This document shows, piece by piece, positions 23,918 through 32,227 of a DNA stretch of 41,846 nucleotides (position 1 is the first letter of the stretch; each line of letters starts with the position of its first letter). The stretch covers positions 5,001 to 46,846 of the forward strand of contig JAEYQO010000101.1 in assembly GCA_023409975.1 (NCBI GenBank). Reading direction: 5' to 3'. The translations under genes and the position numbers were made by a program. Below the pieces are notes generated by a model, which searched no databases, was not told the origin of the DNA, and worked only from the letters and a program-made list of their open reading frames with translations. This DNA is from Bacteroidota bacterium. Lineage in GTDB: Bacteria > Bacteroidota > Bacteroidia > Chitinophagales > Chitinophagaceae.

Positions 23918-25450
23918 TTATACATGAAACTTGATACCCTGTGCTAAAGGTAGCTGATCGCTCCAGTTGATGGTATTCGTCTGGCGCCTCATGTAGAACT
24001 TCCAGCTATCTGATCCGCTTTCACGACCACCACCGGTTTCCTTCTCTCCTCCGAAAGCACCCCCGATCTCAGCACCGCTGGTCCCTATGTTCACATTGGC
24101 AATTCCACAGTCACTTCCTTTCTGAGAAAGGAATAGTTCCGCCTCTCGCATGTTCAAAGTCATGATAGAAGACGAAAGACCCTGAGGCACATTGTTTTGT
24201 ATAGCAATAGCTTCGTCCAGCTCACTATATTTCATAATGTACAGGATAGGAGCGAAAGTCTCGTGCTTAACAATTTCGAAATGCGGTTCCACTTCGAATA
24301 CACATGGCTTCACGTAGCAACCGCTTTCGTACCCTTCACCATTCAATACGCCACCAGCCACAACAGCTTTTCCGCCTTCTTTCTTCACAGCTGTGATGGC
24401 GCGGCTGTAGGCTTCCACAGCATCCTGATCGATCAGCGGACCCACATGGTTATTCTCATCCAGGGGATTACCAATCTTCAGTTGCTTATAGGCAGCAGCT
24501 AGTTTCTTTCTGAAGGTATCGTAGATCGCTTCGTGGATTATCAGGCGGCGGGTTGTCGTACAACGTTGTCCTGCAGTACCTACAGCGCCAAATATTGCAG
24601 CCCGGAGGGCTATGTTCAGATCTGCCTGTTCTGTAATAATGATTGCGTTGTTGCCACCCAGTTCCAACAGAGATTTACCAAGACGTCCTGCTACAGTCTG
24701 TGCTACCGCCTTACCCATTCGAGTGGATCCTGTGGCTGACACCAATGGTACGCGCTCATCTGCCGCCATCATTTCTCCGATATCGCGCCCACCGACGATC
24801 AGTCCGTTGATACCTTCGGGAACATTATTAGCTTTCAGTACTTCAGCAACAATCTTTTGACAGGCTACGGCGGTCAAAGGTGTTTTTTCCGAAGGCTTCC
24901 AGATACACACATCGCCGCAAACCCAGGCAAGGAAGCTGTTCCAGCTCCATACTGCCACCGGGAAGTTGAAAGCGCTGATGATTCCTACCAGCCCCAGAGG
25001 ATGCCATTGCTCGTACATTCTGTGAGAGGGTCGTTCGCTGTGCATGGTCAGGCCATATAACTGGCGGGAAAGTCCTACTGCAAAATCAGCTATATCGATC
25101 ATTTCCTGTACTTCGCCCCAGCCTTCCTGCAGGCTTTTCCCCATTTCATAGGAAACGAGACGTCCGAGCGGGTCTTTGTACTTGCGGAGGGCCTCACCTA
25201 TCTGACGAACGATCTCGCCGCGGCCAGGAGCGGGAATATCCCTCCAGACAAGAAATGCCTCCTGGGCTTTCCTGACTACCGCATCGTAGTTTTTCTGATC
25301 AGCAGCCTGAACGGAGGCAATCAGCCTGCCATCAACAGGTGAGAAAGAATCGATCTTATCACCGCCGGCGTTCAACCATTTGGTGCCTGTCGCCGCGCCC
25401 TGGTTCAGCTTTTCAATACCGAGGGTGCGCAACACTTTTTTCATATCCAT
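23918..25450 (-). CDS. ALDH7-like aldehyde dehydrogenase (aminoadipate semialdehyde type)
   Basis: This 510-residue enzyme oxidises an aldehyde to an acid with NAD(P)+. The catalytic Cys297 lies in GQRCTTTRR, the general base Glu263 in LLELGGNN, and the cofactor region includes GSTRMGKAVA. The segments MYEQWHPLGLVGIISAFNFP and GAEIGGAFGGEKETGGGRES match the antiquitin (ALDH7) group, whose members convert alpha-aminoadipate semialdehyde in lysine breakdown. No other lysine gene is adjacent. It has its own -7 box and terminator, so it is a single-gene unit next to the CDP-sugar genes. The substrate is inferred from the family. Confidence 0.9.
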   Translation of the reverse strand: MDMKKVLRTLGIEKLNQGAATGTKWLNAGGDKIDSFSPVDGRLIASVQAADQKNYDAVVRKAQEAFLVWRDIPAPGRGEIVRQIGEALRKYKDPLGRLVSYEMGKSLQEGWGEVQEMIDIADFAVGLSRQLYGLTMHSERPSHRMYEQWHPLGLVGIISAFNFPVAVWSWNSFLAWVCGDVCIWKPSEKTPLTAVACQKIVAEVLKANNVPEGINGLIVGGRDIGEMMAADERVPLVSATGSTRMGKAVAQTVAGRLGKSLLELGGNNAIIITEQADLNIALRAAIFGAVGTAGQRCTTTRRLIIHEAIYDTFRKKLAAAYKQLKIGNPLDENNHVGPLIDQDAVEAYSRAITAVKKEGGKAVVAGGVLNGEGYESGCYVKPCVFEVEPHFEIVKHETFAPILYIMKYSELDEAIAIQNNVPQGLSSSIMTLNMREAELFLSQKGSDCGIANVNIGTSGAEIGGAFGGEKETGGGRESGSDSWKFYMRRQTNTINWSDQLPLAQGIKFHV

Positions 25451-25475
25451 AATCAGGAAAATTATTAAACCGGTG

Positions 25476-25483
25476 CAAACTTA
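25476..25483 (-). promoter_or_regulatory. -7 box of the ALDH gene
   Basis: The minus strand reads TAAGTTTG, a perfect TAnnTTTG match, 25 bases before the ATG. No good -33 element is seen at the usual distance. Confidence 0.55.
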
Positions 25484-25514
25484 CTAAATAGGCAAGGAGT
25501 TCCTCACCATCAAA

Positions 25515-26060
25515 CTAGAACGGAGTATTGAAATCACTTATGCCGGGGAAGGAAAGATCCCTGGTGGACAGTACAGGCTCCTGTACTTCCCAGTCGAACC
25601 CGAAACTATCGTATCGTATTCCGGTATCGTGTTCGGGGCTGTATTCGGAAGACACGAAATAATAGGTTAGCGCATCATCCGTCAATGCCTTGAATCCATG
25701 CGCGAATCCTTCCGGAATATAATAGGCCCGGTGATTTTCACGTGATAGCACCTCTGCATGATACTTTCCGAAACCAGGAGAATCCTTACGCAGATCAATG
25801 ATCACATCGAGTATCGCACCCTGTGGACAAAATACCAGCTTGGCATGTTGATGAGGCGGTAATTGAAAATGCATACCCCTGATGACACCCTTTTTTGAAA
25901 AAGAGAAATAGCTTTCCTTCAGCTCGAACCGGATACCGGCATTCCTCAGTGTCGTATCATGGAAAGTCTTTACAAAGCTCCCTCTCGCATCTTCGAAGGC
26001 AGGAAGGGTGATCAGCAAAGCGTCGTTCAGGGGAAGTTTATCAAACTGATAGGCAGACAT
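25515..26060 (-). CDS. dTDP-4-dehydrorhamnose 3,5-epimerase family protein
   Basis: This 181-residue protein has the RmlC cupin fold signatures: ARGSFVKTFH, the catalytic His in GVIRGMHFQ, LVFCPQGAILDVIIDLR, and PEGFAHGFKAL. RmlC enzymes epimerise 4-keto-6-deoxy sugars at C3 and C5. Because it follows rfbF and rfbG with a 3-base gap, the likely substrate is CDP-4-keto-6-deoxyglucose rather than the dTDP sugar. That inference rests on operon context. It is the last gene of the CDP-sugar unit. Confidence 0.87.
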   Translation of the reverse strand: MSAYQFDKLPLNDALLITLPAFEDARGSFVKTFHDTTLRNAGIRFELKESYFSFSKKGVIRGMHFQLPPHQHAKLVFCPQGAILDVIIDLRKDSPGFGKYHAEVLSRENHRAYYIPEGFAHGFKALTDDALTYYFVSSEYSPEHDTGIRYDSFGFDWEVQEPVLSTRDLSFPGISDFNTPF

Positions 26061-26063
26061 GGA

Positions 26064-27140
26064 TCAACTGTTGAAATAAGCCTCAATCTGTTTCATACAT
26101 TTTTCGCGCGCTGGCGTAAGCTTGTCGGCATACCACTCTGCGGACCAGTAGATAGCCGCTGAAGCGTTGAGCTTTGGCTGCCATCCCAGTTGTTGCTCAG
26201 CCTTCGTACTGTCCAGCAGCAGCAGGTTGGCTTCATGAGGATTCGCATCCGACTTCTGTATCGTATAGGCTTCCTCTTTTCCGAATGCTGCGAGGAAGAT
26301 CTTTGTCAACTCCTCAACCGCCTTTTCATCATTGGGCGCCGGGCCGAAGTTATAGGCCGAACTATAGGTCAGAGGATCATTGGCCATTTTTGCTGCCAGC
26401 AGCAAATAGGCTGCGAGGGGTTCCAGAACATGCTGCCAGGGACGTACAGCCCTGGGATTCCGAAGCACCACCTTCTCGCCCTGTTCGATAGCTCTTACAA
26501 TATCGGGGATGATCCGGTCGTCAGCAAAGTCGCCACCACCGATCACATTGCCTGCGCGAACCGATGCGATCGCCTTCTGGTGACTGCTATATTTTTCAGG
26601 ATGAAAGAAAGAGCGGCGGAATGAATCCACTACAATTTCTGCTGCGGCCTTGCTCGCGGAGTAAGGGTCGTATCCACCCAGCTTATCGTCTTCAGTGAAA
26701 GGCTCCCCACGTTCCGGATTCTCGTACACTTTGTCGGTAGTGATCATAATGCCTACAGAGGGACCAGAGATGCCTCTCATGGCCTGAAGCACATGAGCAG
26801 TGCCGATCGTATTTACTACAAAAGTATCCACGGGCTCCTCATAGCTCCGCCTTACCAATGACTGTGCGGCGAGGTGGAACACAAAGTCGGGCTGAAAACG
26901 CACCATTTCCCCCTGCAGACTGTGAAGATCCTTCAGGTCGCCGACGACCGAGCTGTAACAAAGTCCATCACCATCGATCTGGTTGTAAAGATCCTTCGAC
27001 TTCGTTGGTGCCAGAGAGAAACCTTTCACATCGGCCCCCAGCCAGTGAAGCATCTGTAGCATCCAGGCACCTTTAAAACCTGTATGTCCTGTCAGAAACA
27101 CTTTCTTCTTTGCGAAAGTTTCCTTTAAGAGTTCGAGCAT
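26064..27140 (-). CDS. rfbG: CDP-glucose 4,6-dehydratase
   Basis: This 358-residue extended SDR has the NAD motif TGHTGFKGAW (residues 17-26), the TTDKVYEN segment with catalytic Thr/Asp/Lys (about 134-141), and YSASK (Tyr160, Lys164). The GFKG form of the motif is characteristic of RfbG. It makes CDP-4-keto-6-deoxy-D-glucose, the parent of 3,6-dideoxy and 6-deoxy CDP sugars of cell-surface glycans. It lies 29 bases after rfbF and overlaps almost directly with the epimerase gene. Confidence 0.93.
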   Translation of the reverse strand: MLELLKETFAKKKVFLTGHTGFKGAWMLQMLHWLGADVKGFSLAPTKSKDLYNQIDGDGLCYSSVVGDLKDLHSLQGEMVRFQPDFVFHLAAQSLVRRSYEEPVDTFVVNTIGTAHVLQAMRGISGPSVGIMITTDKVYENPERGEPFTEDDKLGGYDPYSASKAAAEIVVDSFRRSFFHPEKYSSHQKAIASVRAGNVIGGGDFADDRIIPDIVRAIEQGEKVVLRNPRAVRPWQHVLEPLAAYLLLAAKMANDPLTYSSAYNFGPAPNDEKAVEELTKIFLAAFGKEEAYTIQKSDANPHEANLLLLDSTKAEQQLGWQPKLNASAAIYWSAEWYADKLTPAREKCMKQIEAYFNS

Positions 27141-27169
27141 TTTTTGAGTTTAGACCAGCACTTAAATAA

Positions 27170-27943
27170 TTACCATTTCTTCCAGAGAGGATCCTGCTGC
27201 CAGAGCGATTCCAGATCTTCCTTATCACGAAGCGTGTCCATGCACTTCCAGAAATCGTGGTGACGATAGGCTGCGATCTGACCATCCTTTGCAAGATCGT
27301 CCATGGGTTGGCGTTCCCACATCATCAGATCGGCGTCATCGTGCAGATACTTAGCAATCTCCGGTTCAACGACAAAGAAGCCACCGTTGATCCAGGTACC
27401 TGAATCTGCCGGTTTTTCCTCAAAACTATCAATAGTGCCTGCATCATCCATCCTGATGACTCCAAACCTACTGGTTGCCTGGATCGCCGTCATAGTACAG
27501 ATCTTTCCCGTCTTCCGGTGAAACTGCAGCAATTCATCCAGGTTGACATTGCTGACACCATCCCCATAGGTAAGCATGAACGTTTCATTGCCCACATAGG
27601 GAAGCACCCTTTTCAATCTACCTGCCGTCATTGTATCCAATCCGGTTTCGATCAAAGATATTTTGAACGGTTCAGCAGTACTGTTATGAACCTGGAGGGA
27701 ATTATTCGAAAGATCGACCGTGAGGTCGGCATTATGCAGGAAGTAATTGGCGAAATATTCTTTGATGACCCAGCCTTTGTAGCCGAGACAGATGACAAAC
27801 TCGGTGTGACCGTAGGCGGCGTAAATCTTCATGATATGCCATAGGATGGGTTTGCCACCGATTTCGATCATGGGTTTTGGCCGGAGAGAAGATTCTTCAG
27901 AAATCCTGGTACCGCGACCGCCGGCGAAAATAACAACCTTCAT
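27170..27943 (-). CDS. rfbF: Glucose-1-phosphate cytidylyltransferase
   Basis: This 257-residue enzyme joins CTP and glucose-1-phosphate to CDP-glucose. It has the nucleotidyltransferase motif FAGGRGTRISEESSLRPKPM, the sugar-binding MLTYGDGVSNVN segment and the WMW-like WKCMDTLRDKEDLE end found in RfbF. It is the first gene of the CDP-sugar unit rfbF-rfbG-epimerase. A -7 box lies upstream. Confidence 0.94.
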   Translation of the reverse strand: MKVVIFAGGRGTRISEESSLRPKPMIEIGGKPILWHIMKIYAAYGHTEFVICLGYKGWVIKEYFANYFLHNADLTVDLSNNSLQVHNSTAEPFKISLIETGLDTMTAGRLKRVLPYVGNETFMLTYGDGVSNVNLDELLQFHRKTGKICTMTAIQATSRFGVIRMDDAGTIDSFEEKPADSGTWINGGFFVVEPEIAKYLHDDADLMMWERQPMDDLAKDGQIAAYRHHDFWKCMDTLRDKEDLESLWQQDPLWKKW

Positions 27944-27971
27944 CAGGAGTATTGGTTTAAATGAAACGGGA

Positions 27972-27979
27972 CAAATATA
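27972..27979 (-). promoter_or_regulatory. -7 box of the CDP-sugar operon
   Basis: The minus strand reads TATATTTG, a perfect TAnnTTTG match, 28 bases before the rfbF ATG. No convincing -33 element is seen. Confidence 0.5.
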
Positions 27980-28018
27980 AACTATTGCAGCGCGAAATGC
28001 TGGAAAACAGCGTATTGT

Positions 28019-28861
28019 CTATTTCACCTGATAGCTTCGTGGAATGGAGAAGGGAAATTGTAGTGGTTTATCCAGTTCAACATTGCTGAAGTTCATATCT
28101 AACAAATAGGTTTCTCCTGCGCTCAGCACACTGATCGAGCGGTTGGAGGAGAACTGTTGTCCCTGAAGATTTCCATATCCGCTGAATTGCAATAGTCCTG
28201 CGGGACCACCGGGTTCTTTGGTATTGATCTGAATGGATTTCAAAATAGTATCTACGGGCTGATAGATCAATTGCTGTATGATCTTAGGCTCCTGCAGGGT
28301 AAGCACGATTCCGGCGTCCTGGCTATTGAGACTCACAAACTTCCCGGCAGGTCGCACCACATTCCCAACGACGAGGTTCTGGAGCACTGAAAAATCTGCA
28401 GGGACTGGTAAAATACGGATAGCTTCTTCAAGAGAACGGACTGTCACCTCCTTATCGATGTAGTTAATAAGACTGAAGCTGTCCGGCGTAATGTAAATCC
28501 TCGCCACCTGCATGATCCCTCCAACGGCAGTCAGGGAAGCCCAGATAACCTCATCTTTCTGAATTCTGAAATGAGCAGTCAGATCCTGCTTCTGCCCTCT
28601 GAACTCCAGCTTCATTTTGGCTTTTCCGGAAAAGGTATTGAACTGAAGTTCCTTTTTAAGGAATGGTTCCAGATTGGGAACATCGATCGATTTCCCGGCT
28701 TCCACGCCGTAGATATTCGCCGAATCTCTGGCGCCCGGCGTCATTCCCACGACCGTGGAATCCGATCCCGGAGTTTTCAGAGTGCGCTTGAAAATGCGGC
28801 AGGAGGAATTCGAAAAAAGCATCAAAGCTACCATCATTGTAGCCACCAGGCATCTACTCAT
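28019..28861 (-). CDS. DUF4292 lipoprotein
   Basis: This 280-residue protein has a signal peptide ending in a lipobox-like SNSSC. A LolA/LppM-like beta structure follows (FNTFSGKAKMKLEFRGQ, VIWASLTAVGGIMQVARI, LINYIDKE), which is the DUF4292 pattern of Bacteroidota. It is likely a periplasm-facing lipoprotein of unknown role in envelope assembly. The start at 28861 overlaps the TPR gene by 8 bases; a start at 28873 is also open. It is the last gene of the dut-nucleotidyltransferase-TPR-DUF4292 operon. Confidence 0.85.
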   Translation of the reverse strand: MSRCLVATMMVALMLFSNSSCRIFKRTLKTPGSDSTVVGMTPGARDSANIYGVEAGKSIDVPNLEPFLKKELQFNTFSGKAKMKLEFRGQKQDLTAHFRIQKDEVIWASLTAVGGIMQVARIYITPDSFSLINYIDKEVTVRSLEEAIRILPVPADFSVLQNLVVGNVVRPAGKFVSLNSQDAGIVLTLQEPKIIQQLIYQPVDTILKSIQINTKEPGGPAGLLQFSGYGNLQGQQFSSNRSISVLSAGETYLLDMNFSNVELDKPLQFPFSIPRSYQVK

Positions 28862-30587
28862 ACAACTTACCATCTTTGATCTTCCTGTCGATATGTTGGT
28901 TATCCGTTCCTTTTTCCCTGGCTTTCTTCCAGTGTTCCAGGGCCTTGTCCTGGTTTCCTAACCGGTATTCAATATCACCGAGATGATCCCATAAGGTGCC
29001 GTCTGCATCCGGACTGGCCTCTATGGCATCTTCGATAAACTCCTTAGCCTTTTTGTAGTTGCCCTGCTTATAAAGAATCCATCCGTAGGTATCCAGAAAA
29101 GTGGCCTCTCCGGGACGAAGTTCCAGTGACCGTGCGGACATCTTTTCTGCATCATCCAACCGCTGACCGCGAACAGAGAGATAATAGGCGTAGTTGTTCA
29201 GAACAGTGGGATTTTCAGGATCCAGCCGGAGTGCCTGTTCATAGCTTGAATCAGAGCGGGAATACTCCTTCAGCTCATTGAATATATCGCCGAGCGTCGC
29301 ATACATCTGAGACATCAGCTCTATATTATCCTCCGGTTGGAGCTCGACCGCCCGGTTAATCGATCTGACCGCATTGGTCAGGGCTCTTTTATTGAAATGT
29401 CCTATTCCATGCAGATAGTGCACCATAGCCTGGTTCGGGAAATAACGCATCGCCTTTTCTGAATAGGTGATCAGCGAATCGGCATCCTTTGGTGCCGTGT
29501 AGATAAACAACAGTCCCTGCCAGATACTAAAGAGGGACGGTTCTATTGCCACAGCTTTCTTGTACTGTTCTGCTGCCTGATCGATCTGGTCATTCATCCG
29601 CAGTACATCACCATAGAGTCCGCGCAGTTTGGCATTTTCAGGGTGTTGTTCGATCAGTTGCCGTGTAATATCAATACTTTCATCGCGCATGCCGGTATCG
29701 GCGCTCAGCTCCTGCAGATAGGCCAGCAGAATGCCCGCCTGTGTTTCATCATCAAAATTCTGGTTCAGGATTGCCTGCCGGATGTAATGTTTATAGTTTG
29801 CCGTGTCGTTTTTTTGCCGGTAATGCTCTGCGAGACTGACCTGAATGGCGGGGTCATTGGGAAACTGCTCCAGGGCCCTCTGGAAAACTTCAAGAGCTTT
29901 AGCAGGTTCATTGTTGCTATCATAGATACTGGCCAGGTTTCCGTAGAATCTTGGTTCTCTCGGGTTCTGACGGATCAGTTGCTCTGCAACGGAGATAGCC
30001 CCTTTGAGATCATCCATCTTCAGCAACATCTGTTGCTTCTGGATGAGGATTTCCGGATTATCTGCAGTTCTAACCAAAAGCTGATCTATCAGTTCCAGTG
30101 CCCGCTGGTTCTTTCCGGAACGCTGATACAACAATGCAGCTTTAAAGAGGTAATCCTGGTTGTTCTTTTCCGTATTGCCAAGTTGTTCAAAGACTTCCGC
30201 CGCTTCTTCGAACCGGTTCTGTAGTCCCAGCACCTCTCCTAACTGGTTCTGATACCATTTATTGGCCGGGTCGAGCCGGACCGCTTCGCGGATGTGTTTT
30301 TCAGCGGACTCCATATTTCTCTGTGCGAGAGATAGTCTGGCCAGGTAGAAATGGGCGGCACCACTTTCAGGATGTACCTGAATCGCCTTTCGAAGAAGTG
30401 CTTCTTCTTCCTTTGCATCGTTCAGCATCCTGGCTTTGGCGGCGTCTATAAGCAATGCATCTGCCTCCAGAACGCGGGCAGATGCATTTTTATTCTCGTC
30501 GGACTTCCTCTGTGCCTGTACTCCGGCCGGAGACCATGTGGCGACAGTGATCAGTATTAAAACTAAAATCCTGTATGTTACATTCAT
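28854..30587 (-). CDS. Exported tetratricopeptide repeat protein
   Basis: This 577-residue protein has a signal peptide (about 1-25, ending VQAQ) and roughly a dozen TPR units (for example AHFYLARLSLAQRNMESAEK and NPTVLNNYAYYLSVRG) that fill the rest. TPR arrays form scaffolds for protein contact; it probably works in the periplasm or at the outer membrane. Its ATG overlaps the stop of the nucleotidyltransferase as ATGA, and its end overlaps the DUF4292 gene, so all three are translationally coupled. That coupling supports a joint role in envelope biogenesis. Confidence 0.9.
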   Translation of the reverse strand: MNVTYRILVLILITVATWSPAGVQAQRKSDENKNASARVLEADALLIDAAKARMLNDAKEEEALLRKAIQVHPESGAAHFYLARLSLAQRNMESAEKHIREAVRLDPANKWYQNQLGEVLGLQNRFEEAAEVFEQLGNTEKNNQDYLFKAALLYQRSGKNQRALELIDQLLVRTADNPEILIQKQQMLLKMDDLKGAISVAEQLIRQNPREPRFYGNLASIYDSNNEPAKALEVFQRALEQFPNDPAIQVSLAEHYRQKNDTANYKHYIRQAILNQNFDDETQAGILLAYLQELSADTGMRDESIDITRQLIEQHPENAKLRGLYGDVLRMNDQIDQAAEQYKKAVAIEPSLFSIWQGLLFIYTAPKDADSLITYSEKAMRYFPNQAMVHYLHGIGHFNKRALTNAVRSINRAVELQPEDNIELMSQMYATLGDIFNELKEYSRSDSSYEQALRLDPENPTVLNNYAYYLSVRGQRLDDAEKMSARSLELRPGEATFLDTYGWILYKQGNYKKAKEFIEDAIEASPDADGTLWDHLGDIEYRLGNQDKALEHWKKAREKGTDNQHIDRKIKDGKLYE

Positions 30588-31591
30588 AATTGAGTAGAAA
30601 AGTCTCCCAGGCTGAGTTCCTGTGACTTGTCCATGTAATTTACATTTTTGCCCAGTAACGAGTTTTGGAGTCTTGCATTTTTAACAATACTGTTCGCCTG
30701 TATAATACTATTACTGATGCGGCTATCCTCAATTACGGCACCTTCTTCAACAGAGACGTTGGGGCCGATCACGGAATTACGGATGACCACATTGGCGCCG
30801 ATGAAGCAGGGTTGCAACACCACAGAATCTTCGAGCTTTGAGCTGGCGTGCACCAGTTGTTCTGAATCCTGTTTGATGTTCAGAATGCGGGAATTGGTAT
30901 ATACAGTAGCATCCTTGTTGCCGCAATCCAGCCATTCATCAACCTGATCGGTATAGAATCTTACACCATTATTGAGCATATGATCCATGGCATCTGTGAT
31001 CTGATATTCCCCTTTCAGTTTAATATCTTCATCGATCAGGCGCTGTAGTTCCTTTCTCAGGTTTTCACCATCGCGGAAATAATACACCCCGATGATGGCC
31101 AGGTCAGAAACAAACTCTTTCGGTTTCTCTACGAAAGCTTCAATCTCATTGTCTTTTTTCAATTTGACCACGCCAAACTGGGAGGGATCTTCGATTTTCT
31201 GAGTCCAGACAATTGCGTCCTTGCTGGTATCAATAGAGAAAGTGGCTTTGAAAAGGGTATCGGCGAAGGCAATAAACACATTGCCTTTCAGCGCTTCAGC
31301 AGCGCAAAGAATTGCATGTGCGGTGCCCAGTGCTTCTTCCTGCACATAGATCTTACCGGTAGCGCCCAGGTCGGAAGCTACTTTTCTGAGGTTTTCGGCC
31401 ACCTCAGCACCGAAGCTGGGTCCGACGATGAAAGCGATCTCATCTACCTTTTCGTTACAGGTAGCCACGATATCTTCTACCAGACGTTGAACGATGGGCT
31501 TTCCGGCGATGGGGATTAATGGTTTAGCGGTGGTGAGAGTATGGGGTCTCATACGTTTGCCCATACCTGCCATTGGGATAATGATGTTCAT
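30584..31591 (-). CDS. Sugar-phosphate nucleotidyltransferase with left-handed beta-helix end
   Basis: This 335-residue protein starts with the nucleotidyltransferase motif PMAGMGKRMRPHTLTTAKPL, followed by EEALGTAHAI and VFIAFADTLF and the WLDCGNK sugar site. After about residue 240 hexapeptide repeats occur (VVIRNSVIGPNVSVEEGAVI), forming a beta-helix. It resembles GlmU N-terminal or GlcNAc-1-phosphate uridylyltransferases and glucose-1-phosphate thymidylyltransferases; the nucleotide and sugar are not certain. The frame is open 16 codons further (31639) and would then overlap dut; 31591 fits the family start. It precedes the TPR gene with an ATGA overlap. Confidence 0.88.
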   Translation of the reverse strand: MNIIIPMAGMGKRMRPHTLTTAKPLIPIAGKPIVQRLVEDIVATCNEKVDEIAFIVGPSFGAEVAENLRKVASDLGATGKIYVQEEALGTAHAILCAAEALKGNVFIAFADTLFKATFSIDTSKDAIVWTQKIEDPSQFGVVKLKKDNEIEAFVEKPKEFVSDLAIIGVYYFRDGENLRKELQRLIDEDIKLKGEYQITDAMDHMLNNGVRFYTDQVDEWLDCGNKDATVYTNSRILNIKQDSEQLVHASSKLEDSVVLQPCFIGANVVIRNSVIGPNVSVEEGAVIEDSRISNSIIQANSIVKNARLQNSLLGKNVNYMDKSQELSLGDFSTQL

Positions 31592-31616
31592 TTGTGCTTC
31601 GTTTTTATCGTTTGTA

Positions 31617-32057
31617 CTAGTGTATTCCGGAGTGTCCAAAACCTCCAGCTCCCCTTTGAGTGTCCGGCAGGGTTTCTACTGGCTGCCATTCTATATGCTC
31701 GTACCTGCTGATAATCATTTGTGCTATGCGTTCTCCATCGGTGACCGTCTGTTCTTCATTAGAGAGATTGATCAGCGGGATCATGAGCTCACCCCGGTAG
31801 TCGGCATCGATCGTGCCCGGGGTGTTGACCAGCGTCAGGCCACGTTTGATGGCCAGGCCGCTTCTTGGTCTGATCTGTGCCTCAAAGCCTTCTGGCAGTG
31901 CGAGATACAAACCTGTAGGAATCAGCATTCTTTCCAGAGGTTGCAGTACCACCGCCTCTTCCAGCCAGGCACGCAGATCGAGCCCTGCTGCACCCGAAGT
32001 CTGGTATTCAGGCAGCGGATGAGGCGATTTATTCATAACAGCAATCTGCAATAACAT
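31617..32057 (-). CDS. dut: dUTP diphosphatase
   Basis: This 146-residue trimeric dUTPase cleaves dUTP to dUMP and PPi. Motifs visible are 1 (SGAAGLDLRAW), 2 (RPRSGLAIK), 3 (LVNTPGTIDADYRGE), 4 (ERIAQMII) and 5 (RGAGGFGHSG; the usual ST is HS here). It is the first gene of a four-gene operon. The promoter box lies only 7 bases before the ATG, so the mRNA may have almost no leader. A downstream Met (32036) would lose the first beta strand. Confidence 0.94.
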   Translation of the reverse strand: MLLQIAVMNKSPHPLPEYQTSGAAGLDLRAWLEEAVVLQPLERMLIPTGLYLALPEGFEAQIRPRSGLAIKRGLTLVNTPGTIDADYRGELMIPLINLSNEEQTVTDGERIAQMIISRYEHIEWQPVETLPDTQRGAGGFGHSGIH

Positions 32058-32064
32058 AGCGGCG

Positions 32065-32072
32065 CAAAGGTA
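32065..32072 (-). promoter_or_regulatory. -7 box of the dut operon, almost at the start codon
   Basis: The minus strand reads TACCTTTG, a perfect TAnnTTTG match, and only 7 bases separate it from the dut ATG at 32057. Transcription would start at or very near the ATG. No clear -33 element is visible. Confidence 0.55.
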
Positions 32073-32191
32073 ATTATGAATTCCTATTCCGGCCGGGCTT
32101 TATCGTTAGCCGGTTATTTTCCTCACAGCTAGCTGTCATTCAATTATTTGCATCTGGCGGGCGCTACTGTTTCTGCGGGGCGATAAAATTT

Positions 32192-32199
32192 TACCTTTG
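32192..32199 (+). promoter_or_regulatory. -7 box of the GH3 gene
   Basis: TACCTTTG, perfect TAnnTTTG match, 28 bases before the GH3 ATG. A TTTCTG at 32170-32175 could serve as a weak -33 element. Confidence 0.5.
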
Positions 32200-32227
32200 C
32201 AATTCGCTGAATTCAGCCTGGAAATTA

